Positions 1 to 8,826 are shown, numbered from the stretch's first letter. The stretch: 64,000 bases of DNA from Gemmatimonadaceae bacterium (GCA_036003045.1 DASYSS010000033.1:1-64000), one strand, 5' to 3'. The notes: generated by a model from the sequence alone, not told the origin. Translations and numbers: made by a program.

Positions 1-1
1 A

Positions 2-328
2 GCGAGCGGCATACGCCTCGGGCGCGTCCAGGACGGCCGTCGGCAGCGTCCCGACGGCGTGATGCTCTCATGGCGCTACACCGATCCCGCGACAGTCGTC
101 GCGGACGGGTTGATTCCATTCTTCATCGACTGGGGACAGTCGCCGAATCCGGCTGCGAATGCACCGCAGGGTGCGAGACTCGTCGAGCTGCGCGCCGAAC
201 ATCCGAACGCGGCGGCGATGCGTGATCAGTTGGAGTCGCTCGGGATCGGGTTGCGCGTCACTTCCGGGCCCCGAGCGGCGTTGATCGCAACGATAGATGG
301 CGATCAAGGCCGGGTCGAGCTCCGTTAG
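2..328 (+). CDS. Glyoxalase-like (VOC) domain protein, C-terminal part, cut by window edge
   Basis: The frame is open from the first complete codon to the TAG at 326-328, so the true start lies outside the window. The visible 108 residues carry DGVMLSWRYTDP, then IPFFIDWG, an HP-containing helix and a closing GDQGRVEL strand. This order is typical of the glyoxalase-like domain family (PF13468 type), whose substrates are mostly unknown. The GTG at 59 is internal, because the domain match extends upstream of it. It converges on the GH43 gene, leaving 88 bp between the two stops. Family assignment is fairly safe; no activity can be assigned. Confidence 0.72.
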   Translation, partial: ASGIRLGRVQDGRRQRPDGVMLSWRYTDPATVVADGLIPFFIDWGQSPNPAANAPQGARLVELRAEHPNAAAMRDQLESLGIGLRVTSGPRAALIATIDGDQGRVELR

Positions 329-416
329 CGGATCCCGGCGACCGGTGGCGAGTCCCGACCAAGGAACGTCGATAGTTTGATCGAGTGCAGCACGACGACC
401 GCGAGCGCGCACGACT

Positions 417-1442
417 CTATGGACTGCGCCGGCCGGTGTCTGGCGTCTTCGCACCGATCGGATCCGCGCTGACACCGCCCGTGGTGATCTTCACGGGTTG
501 AATCATCCCGCGATCGTCGAACCGCAGCTCGTCGATGCTCACCACACGATGGTTGCGATCCGTTTCTCCGAGCGGCCGACGATGGTAGACGATGTACCAC
601 TTTCCCGACGCCGGCGACTGAACCACCGAGTGGTGCCCGGCGCCCGTCGCGACGGTGGAGTCCTGCTGAAGGATCTTACCCACACGCTCGAATGGCCCGA
701 ACGGCGATGAGCCAACGGCGTACGCGACGGCGTAGTTTGGTCCGGTCCATCCGCCTTCGGACCACATGAAGTAGTACTTGTCGTTCTTGAGGAGCATGAA
801 CGCCCCCTCGACGTATCCCGCCGGCGTGATCTCCTTGAACGTGCTTCCGTCGGGAAGCGGGACGAATCCGGTGAAGTCGGCGTTCAGCTTCGCGATGTTG
901 CAGTGACGCCAACCGCCGTAGACGATGTAGTACGACCCGTCGCGATCCTTGAACACCATCTGGTCGATCGGCTGCGCGCCATTGTGGAACCGGTCGATGA
1001 GTGGCTTGCCGAGGTAATCCGTGAACGGCCCTTCCGGCGTTCGCGAACGCGCGACGCCGATGCCGCCGACCTGCTGGTCGTTCTGGATGTCGTTGGCGCC
1101 GAAGAAGAGGTAGTACCAGCCGTCCTTCTCGACGATCGACGGTGCCCACACCGCTCGTTTCGCCCACGACACGTTCGCGACGTCGAGCACGCGCGGGTGC
1201 TTGGCCCACGTGATGAGATCGCGCGAGGAGAACGCGTCGAGGAACGTCTGCTGATCGTACGGCGCGGAGTACGTCGGGAAGATCCAGTACTGTCCGTCGA
1301 AGACGTGCGCTTCGGGGTCGGCGTACCAGCCCGGAAGAATCGGGTTACCGGATGTCTGTGATGGCGCGGCGGCGGGCAGCGCCAGCGCCGCGAGAAGGCA
1401 CGAGACGCGAAGCGACCACCCAAGCTCGGCAAGACGAGGCAT
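417..1442 (-). CDS. Secreted glycoside hydrolase family 43 protein
   Basis: Predicted exported five-bladed propeller glycosidase of the arabinanase/xylosidase type, acting on plant polysaccharide side chains outside the cytoplasm. From the ATG at 1442 the first ~28 residues form a signal peptide (LLAALALPAAAPSQ). The three GH43 acidic residues are placed as expected: D42 in WYADPE (base), D160 in PIDQM (pKa modulator) and E212 in VEGAF (acid). The 341-residue length suits a single catalytic domain with no binding module. An ATG at 1466 is also in frame but would give a long charged n-region. No sugar transporter or regulator lies next to it. GH43 is well supported; the exact substrate is not. 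Confidence 0.9.
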   Translation of the reverse strand: MPRLAELGWSLRVSCLLAALALPAAAPSQTSGNPILPGWYADPEAHVFDGQYWIFPTYSAPYDQQTFLDAFSSRDLITWAKHPRVLDVANVSWAKRAVWAPSIVEKDGWYYLFFGANDIQNDQQVGGIGVARSRTPEGPFTDYLGKPLIDRFHNGAQPIDQMVFKDRDGSYYIVYGGWRHCNIAKLNADFTGFVPLPDGSTFKEITPAGYVEGAFMLLKNDKYYFMWSEGGWTGPNYAVAYAVGSSPFGPFERVGKILQQDSTVATGAGHHSVVQSPASGKWYIVYHRRPLGETDRNHRVVSIDELRFDDRGMIQPVKITTGGVSADPIGAKTPDTGRRSP

Positions 1443-1685
1443 GCCCTGAAGTTGGGACCGTCGCACCGGTTCGACAACCGGAGATGATTCGTGCGTTCAG
1501 GCGCGCGATTTTCCGTGGCGTGCCAGGCGATTGGAAAGTTTTTTTACAGATCCACGCCCTTCTATATGAGAGTTCTCGCTGTGTCGTCTCGCACAGGCGA
1601 GAGACCGTGGCGCGACGCATTCTGAAGCGTCTTTGATTGACAAACGTGATTGGCACGAGCCGCACACCAATCTGGAGAAGCTTCG
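1443..1685. other. Divergent intergenic region between the GH43 gene and bactofilin
   Basis: About 240 bp of noticeably A+T-richer sequence, including a run of seven T near 1540 and TATATGA near 1564. It must carry the promoters of the two divergent genes. A TTGACA hexamer sits at 1637-1642, but no convincing -10 box follows at 17 bp. No RNA gene is seen. Confidence 0.4.
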
Positions 1686-2126
1686 ATGAGTCTATTCGCC
1701 CGCCGCCGCCGCGCCCCTGTGGCGCCCGCCGTATCAGACGGCTACTCAGTGATCGATGCCCGTCTGTCGATTCAAGGCGACATCTCGACCGACGGCACCG
1801 TCCGCGTGGACGGCCGCATCGACGGCACGCTGCACCGAGCGGACACGCTCATCATCGGCGCCGGCGGCGCCGTGATCGGCAACATCGAAGCGCGTGAGGT
1901 CGTGATCGGCGGCGAGCTGACCGGCGACCTCTCGGTGCGCGGCCGCGTGGAAATTCAGAAGACCGCGACGGTGCGCGGCGACATTCGCGCCGCGGCGGTC
2001 GGCCTCGAAGAGGGCGGCACGATCCACGGTCACGTCGTCGTGCACGCGCTCGACACCGACGTGCCGGTGATCGGCGAACGGCGCCTCATGCTCACCCCCA
2101 GCCGCTCGATGGCGGCGCAAGGCTAG
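1686..2126 (+). CDS. Bactofilin-family cytoskeletal protein
   Basis: 146-residue protein with the bactofilin beta-helix core: a short basic N-terminus (MSLFARRRR, possible membrane-contact segment) followed by repeating strands such as DGTVRVDGRIDG, GAGGAVIGNI and VIGGELTGDL. Bactofilins polymerise without nucleotide and recruit peptidoglycan enzymes to shape or divide cells. The ATG at 1686 is chosen over an upstream in-frame ATG (1650) because GGAGAAG at 1674-1680 sits 5 bp before it and families start at this point. The next gene, 16 bp downstream, is an M23 peptidase, a partner seen with bactofilins in other bacteria. Confidence 0.92.
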   Translation: MSLFARRRRAPVAPAVSDGYSVIDARLSIQGDISTDGTVRVDGRIDGTLHRADTLIIGAGGAVIGNIEAREVVIGGELTGDLSVRGRVEIQKTATVRGDIRAAAVGLEEGGTIHGHVVVHALDTDVPVIGERRLMLTPSRSMAAQG

Positions 2127-2142
2127 CCGCGGCGGCTGACCA

Positions 2143-2850
2143 ATGCAGAACAACGCGACGCCGGCGTGGACGCTGATTCTCGTCCCGCCGTCGCCGAGGG
2201 CAGCGCCCCGCCGCGTCGGCGTGAAGATGCGCACCGTGCGCATGTTCGCGATGCTGACGGCCGGCCTCTTCGCCGTGCTCGCGAGCTGGATGCTCGCGAC
2301 TTCTGACACGGCTGTAGGCCTCGCCGACCGACTCGCCGAAGAGCAGCGGCTCACCGCGGCACTCGACGACACGGTGCAGTCGATGCGGATGGCGGCGCTC
2401 GCCGCGGAGGTGGCGAAGCTTCCGCCGGTCGGCATGATGATGCCGATCAACGGAGAGATCACGAGCCGCTTCTCACGCTCGCGCTTTCACCCGATCCTCG
2501 AGGTCTTCCGCGCGCACCGCGGCGTGGACCTCGCCGCGCCGGAGGGCACCCCGGTCAGCGCGCCCGCCGCGGGCCGCGTCGCGTCGGTCGGCCGGCGCCT
2601 CGGCTATGGATTGGTCGTCGAAGTCGTTCACTCCGGCGGCGTGGTGACTCGCTTTGCCCACTTGCAATCGTCGCTCGTACATGCGGGCGATTCCGTGACG
2701 ATGGGACAGCAGATCGCCCGAGTCGGTGAAAGCGGACTCGCGACGGCACCGCATCTGCACTTCGAGGTGTGGCTCAAGGGAACGGCCGTGGATCCTGTGA
2801 AGTTCGTTGCGGCGACGCGTTTGGCGACGCCGGTGGGGACGGTGCACTGA
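2143..2850 (+). CDS. Membrane-anchored M23 (LytM-type) peptidoglycan peptidase
   Basis: 235 residues: a cytoplasmic N-terminus, one membrane segment at about 33-53, a short coiled-coil-like stretch (60-90) and a periplasmic M23 domain (100-225). The zinc and catalytic residues are present: H125 and D129 in HRGVD, H172 in RFAHL, H203 and H205 in PHLHFE. It should therefore be an active endopeptidase cutting peptidoglycan cross-links, unlike degenerate EnvC/NlpD-type activators. It lies 16 bp after the bactofilin gene and is very likely co-transcribed, suggesting a cell-shape module in which the bactofilin positions the peptidase. Confidence 0.92.
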   Translation: MQNNATPAWTLILVPPSPRAAPRRVGVKMRTVRMFAMLTAGLFAVLASWMLATSDTAVGLADRLAEEQRLTAALDDTVQSMRMAALAAEVAKLPPVGMMMPINGEITSRFSRSRFHPILEVFRAHRGVDLAAPEGTPVSAPAAGRVASVGRRLGYGLVVEVVHSGGVVTRFAHLQSSLVHAGDSVTMGQQIARVGESGLATAPHLHFEVWLKGTAVDPVKFVAATRLATPVGTVH

Positions 2851-2854
2851 CGGT

Positions 2855-2890
2855 TGGGCCGGGAGACCGGTGACCGGTGGACCGGTTCGG
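2855..2890. repeat. Short GC-rich tandem repeat built on GACCGGTG
   Basis: Immediately after the peptidase stop the sequence reads as near-repeats of GACCGGTG and GGACCGGT. Similar ACCGGT-type strings occur just after other genes in this window (52364-52388 and 62146-62173). Confidence 0.5.
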
Positions 2891-3031
2891 ATCTTCGCGA
2901 TCGCGTGCCGTGGGGTCGGGAGCCGAAGACCGCGACGCATGCACGGCTGCTGCGTTGGTGCCCGCGAGCTTGCGAGCTGGCGCCAGGCATGGTCTCGTAA
3001 GAGCGTACCGCTCACGAACGCGGAGGCCTCA

Positions 3032-3337
3032 ATGGGCTCTCAGGCTGCAACAGCCGTCGTGGACTCGAATCGACGCTCGCGTATCTGGCTCGGGCTTCTG
3101 CTTCTTGCCGCCGGGCTCTCGGGCCACCTCTTCGCGGCCCAAGCCATCGGCGGCAGATACGTCGCGTACAAGGATCACATCGAAGGATTCTTGATTCTCA
3201 CGCTCGCGTCGTTGGTCGTCGTCGGGCTGCTGCAGTGGCGCTTCTGGAAGGGCCGCCGCGATCTGACGATCCTCATCGTCGGCGCGGTGCAAGCTGTCTT
3301 CGGCCTCGTGATCTACATCGAGCGATTTCACGTGTGA
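3032..3337 (+). CDS. Small integral membrane protein of unknown function
   Basis: 101 residues starting at ATG 3032, with GGAGG at 3023-3027 upstream. Hydrophobic segments are visible at about 17-36 (IWLGLLLLAAGLSGHLFAAQ), 49-66 and 78-96, so three membrane spans are likely. The frame is open further upstream, but that part has no SD and no protein-like composition. I do not recognise a family. It stands alone, 24 bp before a lipoprotein gene on the same strand. Confidence 0.6.
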   Translation: MGSQAATAVVDSNRRSRIWLGLLLLAAGLSGHLFAAQAIGGRYVAYKDHIEGFLILTLASLVVVGLLQWRFWKGRRDLTILIVGAVQAVFGLVIYIERFHV

Positions 3338-3361
3338 CGTTCGCGAACAGTTGTGTGTGCC

Positions 3362-4183
3362 ATGCTAGAGGCTAAAGGCGGAACGGCGCTTCTCATCGCC
3401 GCGTGCCTCACGGCGTGCGCGAGCGGGGGCGAGGGAGCTCGCCAAGCGGGTCTGCCCGCGGTTGACTCCGTAGCACTGGCTGCCGCCAACGCCGGCGACA
3501 CGGACGTCGTTCGCGGACTCGGCGTTCCGACCGACCGCGACGACACACTTGGTACGCGATACGGCAAGCACGAGGCGCCGAGAGAAGTGGCGGCGCCGGA
3601 TTGCCGCCCCGGCGGCATCGCGCTTTGCGTGACCGACACCGCGACGACGGTTCGATCCGTCGAGTGCTGCATGGCCGATCAGCGCGAAACGCGATGGCTG
3701 GTGTTCGCGGCGGCCGGCGACTCTATGCAGCTGTTCTTATATCCGGACGGAAGCTATCTGGACATGGACCCGCCCAGCGCCGGCCACTATGGCGCGGAGC
3801 ATTCGCGCGGCGTCGACGCCTCGTGGATACGTCCACGTTTTGCGCACCGTGGGGCGTACGTGTTCACCGTCGGCATACAATCGGACGATCCCATCGAGTA
3901 CGACCTCCGCGTCGCGCCGGTCATCGCGAGGGGCGCGTCGCGGCCCGTCGGCAAATCGGCGACGCTCACGATCACCGGGAAACCCTCGTCGAAAGTCGTG
4001 ATCGCGCCGGCCTCGCTGGTCGCCTTGACCGACACCGCTGCACTGCGGTCCTTTGCCGTGACCGCGGGGACTTACCGCGTCCTGCTCGTGCGCGACACGT
4101 CGTATTTGGGATGTAGACTTCCCTGCTCCGCACCTCGGCGCTTCTCCATGCGACCCGGCCAGGCGGTCACGTACACTCCATAA
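3362..4183 (+). CDS. Predicted lipoprotein of unknown function
   Basis: 273 residues. The N-terminus ends in a lipobox (LLIAACLTAC), indicating signal peptidase II processing and membrane anchoring. The mature part is rich in beta-strand-like segments and has a central Cys cluster (CRPGGIALC, VECCMADQR) that could form disulfides in the periplasm. A second region (SATLTITGKPSSKVVIAP) resembles an Ig-like or PPC-type beta sandwich, but no family can be named. An in-frame ATG 9 bp upstream (3353) is a possible alternative start. Confidence 0.6.
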   Translation: MLEAKGGTALLIAACLTACASGGEGARQAGLPAVDSVALAAANAGDTDVVRGLGVPTDRDDTLGTRYGKHEAPREVAAPDCRPGGIALCVTDTATTVRSVECCMADQRETRWLVFAAAGDSMQLFLYPDGSYLDMDPPSAGHYGAEHSRGVDASWIRPRFAHRGAYVFTVGIQSDDPIEYDLRVAPVIARGASRPVGKSATLTITGKPSSKVVIAPASLVALTDTAALRSFAVTAGTYRVLLVRDTSYLGCRLPCSAPRRFSMRPGQAVTYTP

Positions 4184-4226
4184 GCACGAGCGAGAATGCG
4201 ATCGGCCGGTTCGAGGGCGCAGGCGT

Positions 4227-4343
4227 GGCGGATCATCCTCCTGGGTGCTGTTCGCGGCGTTCATGCTCGCTGCCGCCCTCAACATGCTCCATCTGCGAGC
4301 CGGGTTTCTCACGAACAGCTCTGTCCTGACGCTCCCAAATTGA
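4227..4343 (+). pseudogene. Possible truncated membrane-protein gene fragment
   Basis: The intergenic stretch between two lipoprotein genes contains a stop-terminated frame encoding WVLFAAFMLAAALNMLHLRA followed by GFLTN. This looks like the N-terminal transmembrane part of a small membrane protein. No ATG precedes it in frame, and it stops about 15 residues later. It could be a decayed remnant or coincidence. No full-length homologue can be identified from the sequence alone. Confidence 0.35.
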
Positions 4344-4385
4344 AGGCCTCTAGCTGCACGCTCCGAAGCGACGCAGCTTGAGTGA

Positions 4386-6047
4386 ATGATCCGGGCTTCG
4401 CGCGCAATCATCCGTGCGTCGGGAGCGGCCGCGCTCGTCGCTTGCGGTGGCGCCAGCACCGCGTCCGTGTCGAGCACCCCGGCGTCGGGCGTGCCCGCCG
4501 GCGACTGGCCGAGTTACAATCGTACGCTCGCCGGCGATCGCTTCTCGCCGCTCGCCGAGATCGACCGGTCGAACGTGGCGTCGATGCGCGAGGTGTGTAC
4601 GTACACGCTGCCGGAGGTGGCCGCGTTGCAGGCCGGCCCGGTCGTGATCGGCGGCGCGATGTACTTCTCGACCGACACGATGACGTACGCGATCGACGCG
4701 GCGACGTGTGCCGAGAAGTGGAAGCGATCGCGACACGTCGCGACGCCGGGCGGCGGACCGGCGGTGAATCGCGGCGTGGCGTATCTCGACGGACGAGTCT
4801 TTCGCGGCACCTCCGACACGCACGTGCTCGCGCTCGACGCCGCCGACGGCCACACGGTTTGGGATGTGCCACTCGACGTCGCCGGGCCTGGAGTCCAATT
4901 GCCGATGGCGCCGATTGCATGGAAAGGAATGGTGTTCATCGGCAACGCCGGGGGCGATCGCGCGGGAGTGATCGGCCACGTGTACGCGCTCGACGCGGCG
5001 ACCGGCCAGGTCACATGGAAGTTCGACGTCATACCGGCGAGCGGGCCGGCGCACGACACGTGGGGACACGGCGCGGCCGCGACCTACCCGATTTCCGGCG
5101 GCGCGTTCTGGACGTCATTCACGCTGGACGAGACGGCCGGGGTTCTGTTCGTCTCGTCGGGCAATCCGGCGCCGGACTTCGACAGCGCGATGCGTGACGG
5201 TGAGAACCTCTATGCCAATTCTCTCATCGCGCTCGACGCGACGTCGGGGCGGATGCTGGCGTTCAACCAGCTCGTCAAGCACGACTTCCACGACTGGGAC
5301 GTCGACAGCCCGTCGCCGGCCGTCACGATTCGATCGGGGCGCGCCGTCGTCGCGTCGGCCAACAAGGACGGTCTGTTGTCGGTCGTCGACCGCACCCGTG
5401 TCGCTTCGCGCGCCGCGGCCAACGGGATCTCCGGCGCGCCGTCGCAGCTTCCCGTGCTGTACCAGGTAGCCACGACGACGCGCGAGAACGTCGACGTTCC
5501 CCTGTCGCGCGACCGCGCGACTCGCTTCTGCCCAGGCATCCTCGGGGGCGCCGAATGGAATGGAGCGGCGTACGACCCTACGCGAAACACGTTCTTCGTG
5601 GGCGCGAACGACTGGTGTTCCACCGTGCAGCTTCAGCGCGAGAACTCGCCCGTGCCGCGAATCGGAGCGGCGTGGTTCGGCAATGCGCAGGGCGGCCAGC
5701 GAATGGACTCGGCGACCGCGGCGAAGGGTTGGCTCACGGCGTTCGACGCCGAGAACGGCAACGTGCGCTGGAAATTCCAGGCGCCGAAGCCTGTCCTCGC
5801 CGGCGTCACTCCCACCGCGGGCGGGCTCGTGTTCACGGCGGATCTCGGAGGCGACGTCTACGCGTTCGACGCCGACAACGGACAGGCCCGGTGGCAGGTG
5901 TCGGCCGGGCAATCGATCGGCGGCGGTGTCGTGAGCTACGTCGCCGGCGGACACCAGCGTATCGGCGTGGCGTCCGGGATGCGCTCGCCGATTTGGCCAG
6001 GCGGGTCGCAGTCGAGCCACGTCGTGGTGTACGGCGTCCTGCGTTGA
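4386..6047 (+). CDS. PQQ-type beta-propeller lipoprotein (quinoprotein dehydrogenase-like)
   Basis: 553 residues with a lipoprotein signal (AALVACGG). The body carries the propeller repeats of quinoprotein alcohol dehydrogenases: DWPSYNRTLAGDRFSPL at the start, repeated A-x-D-A-x-(T/N)-G-x-x-x-W strands such as ALDAADGHTVWD and AFDAENGNVRWKF, and a central FHDWDVDSP motif that resembles the Asp-containing active-site loop. It has no fused cytochrome c domain and no adjacent PQQ synthesis genes, so it may be a dehydrogenase or only a structural PQQ-fold propeller. Location would be the periplasmic face of a membrane. Confidence 0.82.
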   Translation: MIRASRAIIRASGAAALVACGGASTASVSSTPASGVPAGDWPSYNRTLAGDRFSPLAEIDRSNVASMREVCTYTLPEVAALQAGPVVIGGAMYFSTDTMTYAIDAATCAEKWKRSRHVATPGGGPAVNRGVAYLDGRVFRGTSDTHVLALDAADGHTVWDVPLDVAGPGVQLPMAPIAWKGMVFIGNAGGDRAGVIGHVYALDAATGQVTWKFDVIPASGPAHDTWGHGAAATYPISGGAFWTSFTLDETAGVLFVSSGNPAPDFDSAMRDGENLYANSLIALDATSGRMLAFNQLVKHDFHDWDVDSPSPAVTIRSGRAVVASANKDGLLSVVDRTRVASRAAANGISGAPSQLPVLYQVATTTRENVDVPLSRDRATRFCPGILGGAEWNGAAYDPTRNTFFVGANDWCSTVQLQRENSPVPRIGAAWFGNAQGGQRMDSATAAKGWLTAFDAENGNVRWKFQAPKPVLAGVTPTAGGLVFTADLGGDVYAFDADNGQARWQVSAGQSIGGGVVSYVAGGHQRIGVASGMRSPIWPGGSQSSHVVVYGVLR

Positions 6048-6121
6048 CGGGTCGGCCCTGAGCCTGTTGCGCGCCTCGCCGCCCGCTATCGCTCCAGAGT
6101 TGAGGCGGTAGAATTGGGCGC

Positions 6122-8134
6122 ATGAAACCCAAAGAACTTACGATCCGCGGCCTGATTCTCGGCGCGCTGATCACGACCGTCTTCACCGCCGCGAACGTTT
6201 ATCTCGGCCTCAAGGTCGGGCTCACGTTCGCGTCCTCGATTCCCGCCGCGGTGATCTCGATGGCCGTGCTGAGCGCGGTCAAGGACTCGTCGATTCTCGA
6301 GAACAACATCGTGCAGACCGTCGCGTCGGCGGCGGGCACGCTCTCGGCGATCATCTTCGTGCTGCCGGGACTCGTGATCATCGGGTGGTGGACCGGGTTT
6401 CCCTTCTGGCAATCGTTCTTGATTTGCGTGTCTGGAGGCGTGCTCGGCGTGCTGTTCACGATTCCACTGCGCCGCGCGCTCGTCACGACCTCCGACCTTC
6501 CTTATCCCGAGGGCGTCGCCGCCGCGGAAGTGTTGCGTGTCGGATCCGGCACGCGCGGCGAGACGAAGGACGATACGGGCGAAGCACGCGAAGGACTCGT
6601 CGCCGTGATCCTCGGGTCGGTGGCTTCGGCCGGGTTGGCGATCATCGCGGCGACGCGTATCGCGGCGGCGGAAGTGACCGGGTTTTTCCGGCTCGGCACG
6701 ATGGCGTCGAGCGGATACAACGTCGCGTGGTCGCTCGCCCTGCTCGGCGCGGGGCACCTCGTCGGATTGTCCGTCGGGATGGCGATGCTCACGGGACTCA
6801 TCATCGCGTGGGTGATCGCCGTACCGATTTTGACTTCGATCACGCCGGCGGCGGCGGGCGTCGCACTCGCCGCGCACACCTCGACCATCTGGCGTACGGA
6901 GGTGCGGTTCATCGGCGCCGGCGCGATCGCGATCGCGGCGATCTACACGCTGGCCAAGCTGGCGAAGCCGGTGGTCGGTGGACTCGTGAGCACGCTGGCG
7001 GCGTCGAAAGCGCGAGGCGCCGGAGACGACCTCGATCGCGATCTGTCGCCGGGCTGGATTTACATGCTCACCGCGGGCTGTCTGGTCATCGCCGCGTATT
7101 TGGCGTACACGTTCGCCAAGTCGACGGCGCTCGCGCCCAACGCGGCGATGCTCACGGCGATCGCGGTGCCGTTCGTTCTACTCGGTGGCTTTCTCATCGC
7201 CGGCATTTGCGGCTACATGGCCGGACTGATCGGGGCGTCGAACAGCCCGATTTCGGGTGTCGGCATTCTGTCGATCGTGCTCTGCGCGTCGGCGCTGGTC
7301 GTCGCGCTGCATCCGAATCAAGACCTGCGACCGCCGCTCGTCGCGTTCGCGCTCTTCATCACGGCGATCGTGTTCGCGTGCGCGACGATTTCGAACGACA
7401 ACTTGCAGGACCTCAAGACCGGCCAGCTCGTCGGCGCGTCGCCGATGCGGCAGCAGATCGCCCTCATCGTCGGCGTGGGCGCCGGCGCGTCGGTCATTCC
7501 GTTCGTTCTCAACCTGCTCGCGAAGGCGTACGGGTTCGCGGGCGCGGCAAACGTCGGTGTCGTCGCGCCGAATCCGCTGCCGGCGCCGCAAGCGACGCTC
7601 ATCTCGGCACTCGCGCAGGGCGTGATCGGCGGGAATCTCGCGTGGAAGATGCTCGGCATCGGCGCGCTGGTCGGCGTCGGACTCATCCTGCTCGACGAAG
7701 CGCTCGGCGCCGCGGGCAAGCTGCGCATTCCGCCGCTCGCCGTGGGCATCGGCATCTACCTGCCGATGTCGGCCACGTTCGCGGTGGTCGTCGGCTCGAT
7801 CCTGGGCCATTGGTACGACAGGCGCGCGCGCGCGACGCCGAATCCGGAACGCGCCGAGCGATTGGGCACGCTGGTGGCGTCGGGCTTGATCGTCGGCGAA
7901 AGCATTTGGGGCGTGATCAACGCGGGGTTGATCGTCGCGTTCTCGAAGGACGCGCCGATCGGGCTCGTGCCCGAGGACTTCGCGCCCGCACCATGGCTTG
8001 GCTTGCTGTTGTTCGTGGGGGCGATCGTGTGGCTCTACGGCTGGATGCTCCGAACGTCGCGCCGGAATCCGCCGCCGGCCAATCGGGCGCCAATTCTGCC
8101 CACTCCCGAATCGGAGAAATTGACGCACAGATGA
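6122..8134 (+). CDS. OPT-family oligopeptide transporter
   Basis: 670-residue polytopic membrane protein with about 14-16 hydrophobic segments. Family hallmarks are the opening KELTIRGLILGALITTVFTA with NVYLGLKVGLTFASSIPAA, the SDLPYPEGVAAAEVL motif, and ICGYMAGLIGASNSPISG. OPT proteins import oligopeptides or metal-chelator complexes with the proton gradient. Length and topology match complete members. It is the last plus-strand gene before a convergent PadR locus. A second, shorter OPT protein is encoded at 55995-57755, so two substrates or conditions are probable. Confidence 0.93.
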   Translation: MKPKELTIRGLILGALITTVFTAANVYLGLKVGLTFASSIPAAVISMAVLSAVKDSSILENNIVQTVASAAGTLSAIIFVLPGLVIIGWWTGFPFWQSFLICVSGGVLGVLFTIPLRRALVTTSDLPYPEGVAAAEVLRVGSGTRGETKDDTGEAREGLVAVILGSVASAGLAIIAATRIAAAEVTGFFRLGTMASSGYNVAWSLALLGAGHLVGLSVGMAMLTGLIIAWVIAVPILTSITPAAAGVALAAHTSTIWRTEVRFIGAGAIAIAAIYTLAKLAKPVVGGLVSTLAASKARGAGDDLDRDLSPGWIYMLTAGCLVIAAYLAYTFAKSTALAPNAAMLTAIAVPFVLLGGFLIAGICGYMAGLIGASNSPISGVGILSIVLCASALVVALHPNQDLRPPLVAFALFITAIVFACATISNDNLQDLKTGQLVGASPMRQQIALIVGVGAGASVIPFVLNLLAKAYGFAGAANVGVVAPNPLPAPQATLISALAQGVIGGNLAWKMLGIGALVGVGLILLDEALGAAGKLRIPPLAVGIGIYLPMSATFAVVVGSILGHWYDRRARATPNPERAERLGTLVASGLIVGESIWGVINAGLIVAFSKDAPIGLVPEDFAPAPWLGLLLFVGAIVWLYGWMLRTSRRNPPPANRAPILPTPESEKLTHR

Positions 8135-8149
8135 CGCCGATGTGAACGA

Positions 8150-8415
8150 CACAGTTTGCTTCCAGAACGCGCCGACGGATTCGAAGGCCTCCACCCGATC
8201 GCGGAGGATCGCGTAGGTGCTGTAGCCGACGGTGGAGTACGGCTCGCGACGCCGTCGGGCCCGGGTGTCGCGAAATAGACGCGGCGAATTCGAGATGCGT
8301 CTACGACGTGCGCCGGCGTGCGGAGGAGGAGCGTGTCGATCGCGCCGAACGTCGTCGTGTTGGCGCCGATGCCGATGCAGTTGTCGGAGCGGCGACGCAT
8401 CCATCGCTCCCACCA
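8150..8415 (-). pseudogene. Decayed ADOP-type (MacB/FtsX) permease fragment
   Basis: Directly after the PadR stop on the minus strand, one frame encodes GIGANTTTFGAIDTLLLR and RVYFATPGPDGVA, exactly the first-membrane-helix and periplasmic start of ADOP permeases. Near 8245 the homology jumps to another frame, EPYSTVGYSTYAILRDRVEA followed by FESVGAFW. The N-terminal prefix (about 100 residues) and the remaining ~700 residues are missing, and the remnant ends against the OPT stop. The two intact PadR genes in this window overlap a full-length permease, so this was probably a third such operon. Confidence 0.8.
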
Positions 8416-8431
8416 ACTCCACGGCATTGCG

Positions 8432-8797
8432 CTACCCTCCGCTGAGCTCCGGTCCGAGGACGAGCCGCACCGCGTCGGCGAGCCGCCGCCATTCGCCGAC
8501 TTCCCTCGCCAACTGTTTGCGTCCCGCGGCCGTGAGGTCGTAGAAGCGCGCGCGACGATTGTTGTCGGAGACGCCCCACTCGCCGCGCACCCAGCCGGAC
8601 GCCTCGAGGCGTTGGAGCGCGGGATAGAGCGAACCGTGATCGACGAGAAGCGCACCCTGCGACGAATGCTGGATCGCGAGCGCGATGCCATGTCCGTGGT
8701 GCGGTCCGAGCGACAGCGTTCGCAGCACGAGAAGGTCGAGCGTCCCCTGAAGGAGCGCGGCGCGGTCGGAGGACTCGGAGGCTTTTCTAGTAGGCAT
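8432..8797 (-). CDS. PadR-family transcriptional regulator
   Basis: 121 residues: winged helix typical of PadR ([20 protein letters not shown], then [16 protein letters not shown] and [17 protein letters not shown]) with a short C-terminal dimerisation helix. It is closely related in pattern to the PadR at 48906-49238. Members of this subgroup usually repress the permease gene they overlap. Here the downstream permease is a frameshifted remnant, leaving a regulator that may now control only itself. An inverted repeat lies just upstream of the start. Confidence 0.9.
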   Translation of the reverse strand: MPTRKASESSDRAALLQGTLDLLVLRTLSLGPHHGHGIALAIQHSSQGALLVDHGSLYPALQRLEASGWVRGEWGVSDNNRRARFYDLTAAGRKQLAREVGEWRRLADAVRLVLGPELSGG

Positions 8798-8798
8798 T

Positions 8799-8826
8799 CT
8801 ACCAGATGGTATGGCGACTCTGGTAG
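8799..8826 (-). promoter_or_regulatory. Candidate PadR operator upstream of the PadR gene
   Basis: CTACCAGA at 8799-8806 and TCTGGTAG at 8819-8826 form a perfect 8-bp inverted repeat with a 12-bp spacer. A nested dyad TACCAgaTGGTA lies at 8800-8811. The site begins 2 bp upstream of the ATG, where a bound autorepressor would block RNA polymerase or translation initiation. PadR autoregulation is well known; the assignment here is inference from position and symmetry. Confidence 0.5.

Noticed and set aside
7178-8149. Minus-strand open frame continuing from the permease remnant into the OPT gene
   Set aside because: Beyond about codon 90 it is antisense to the OPT transporter and loses all permease similarity.
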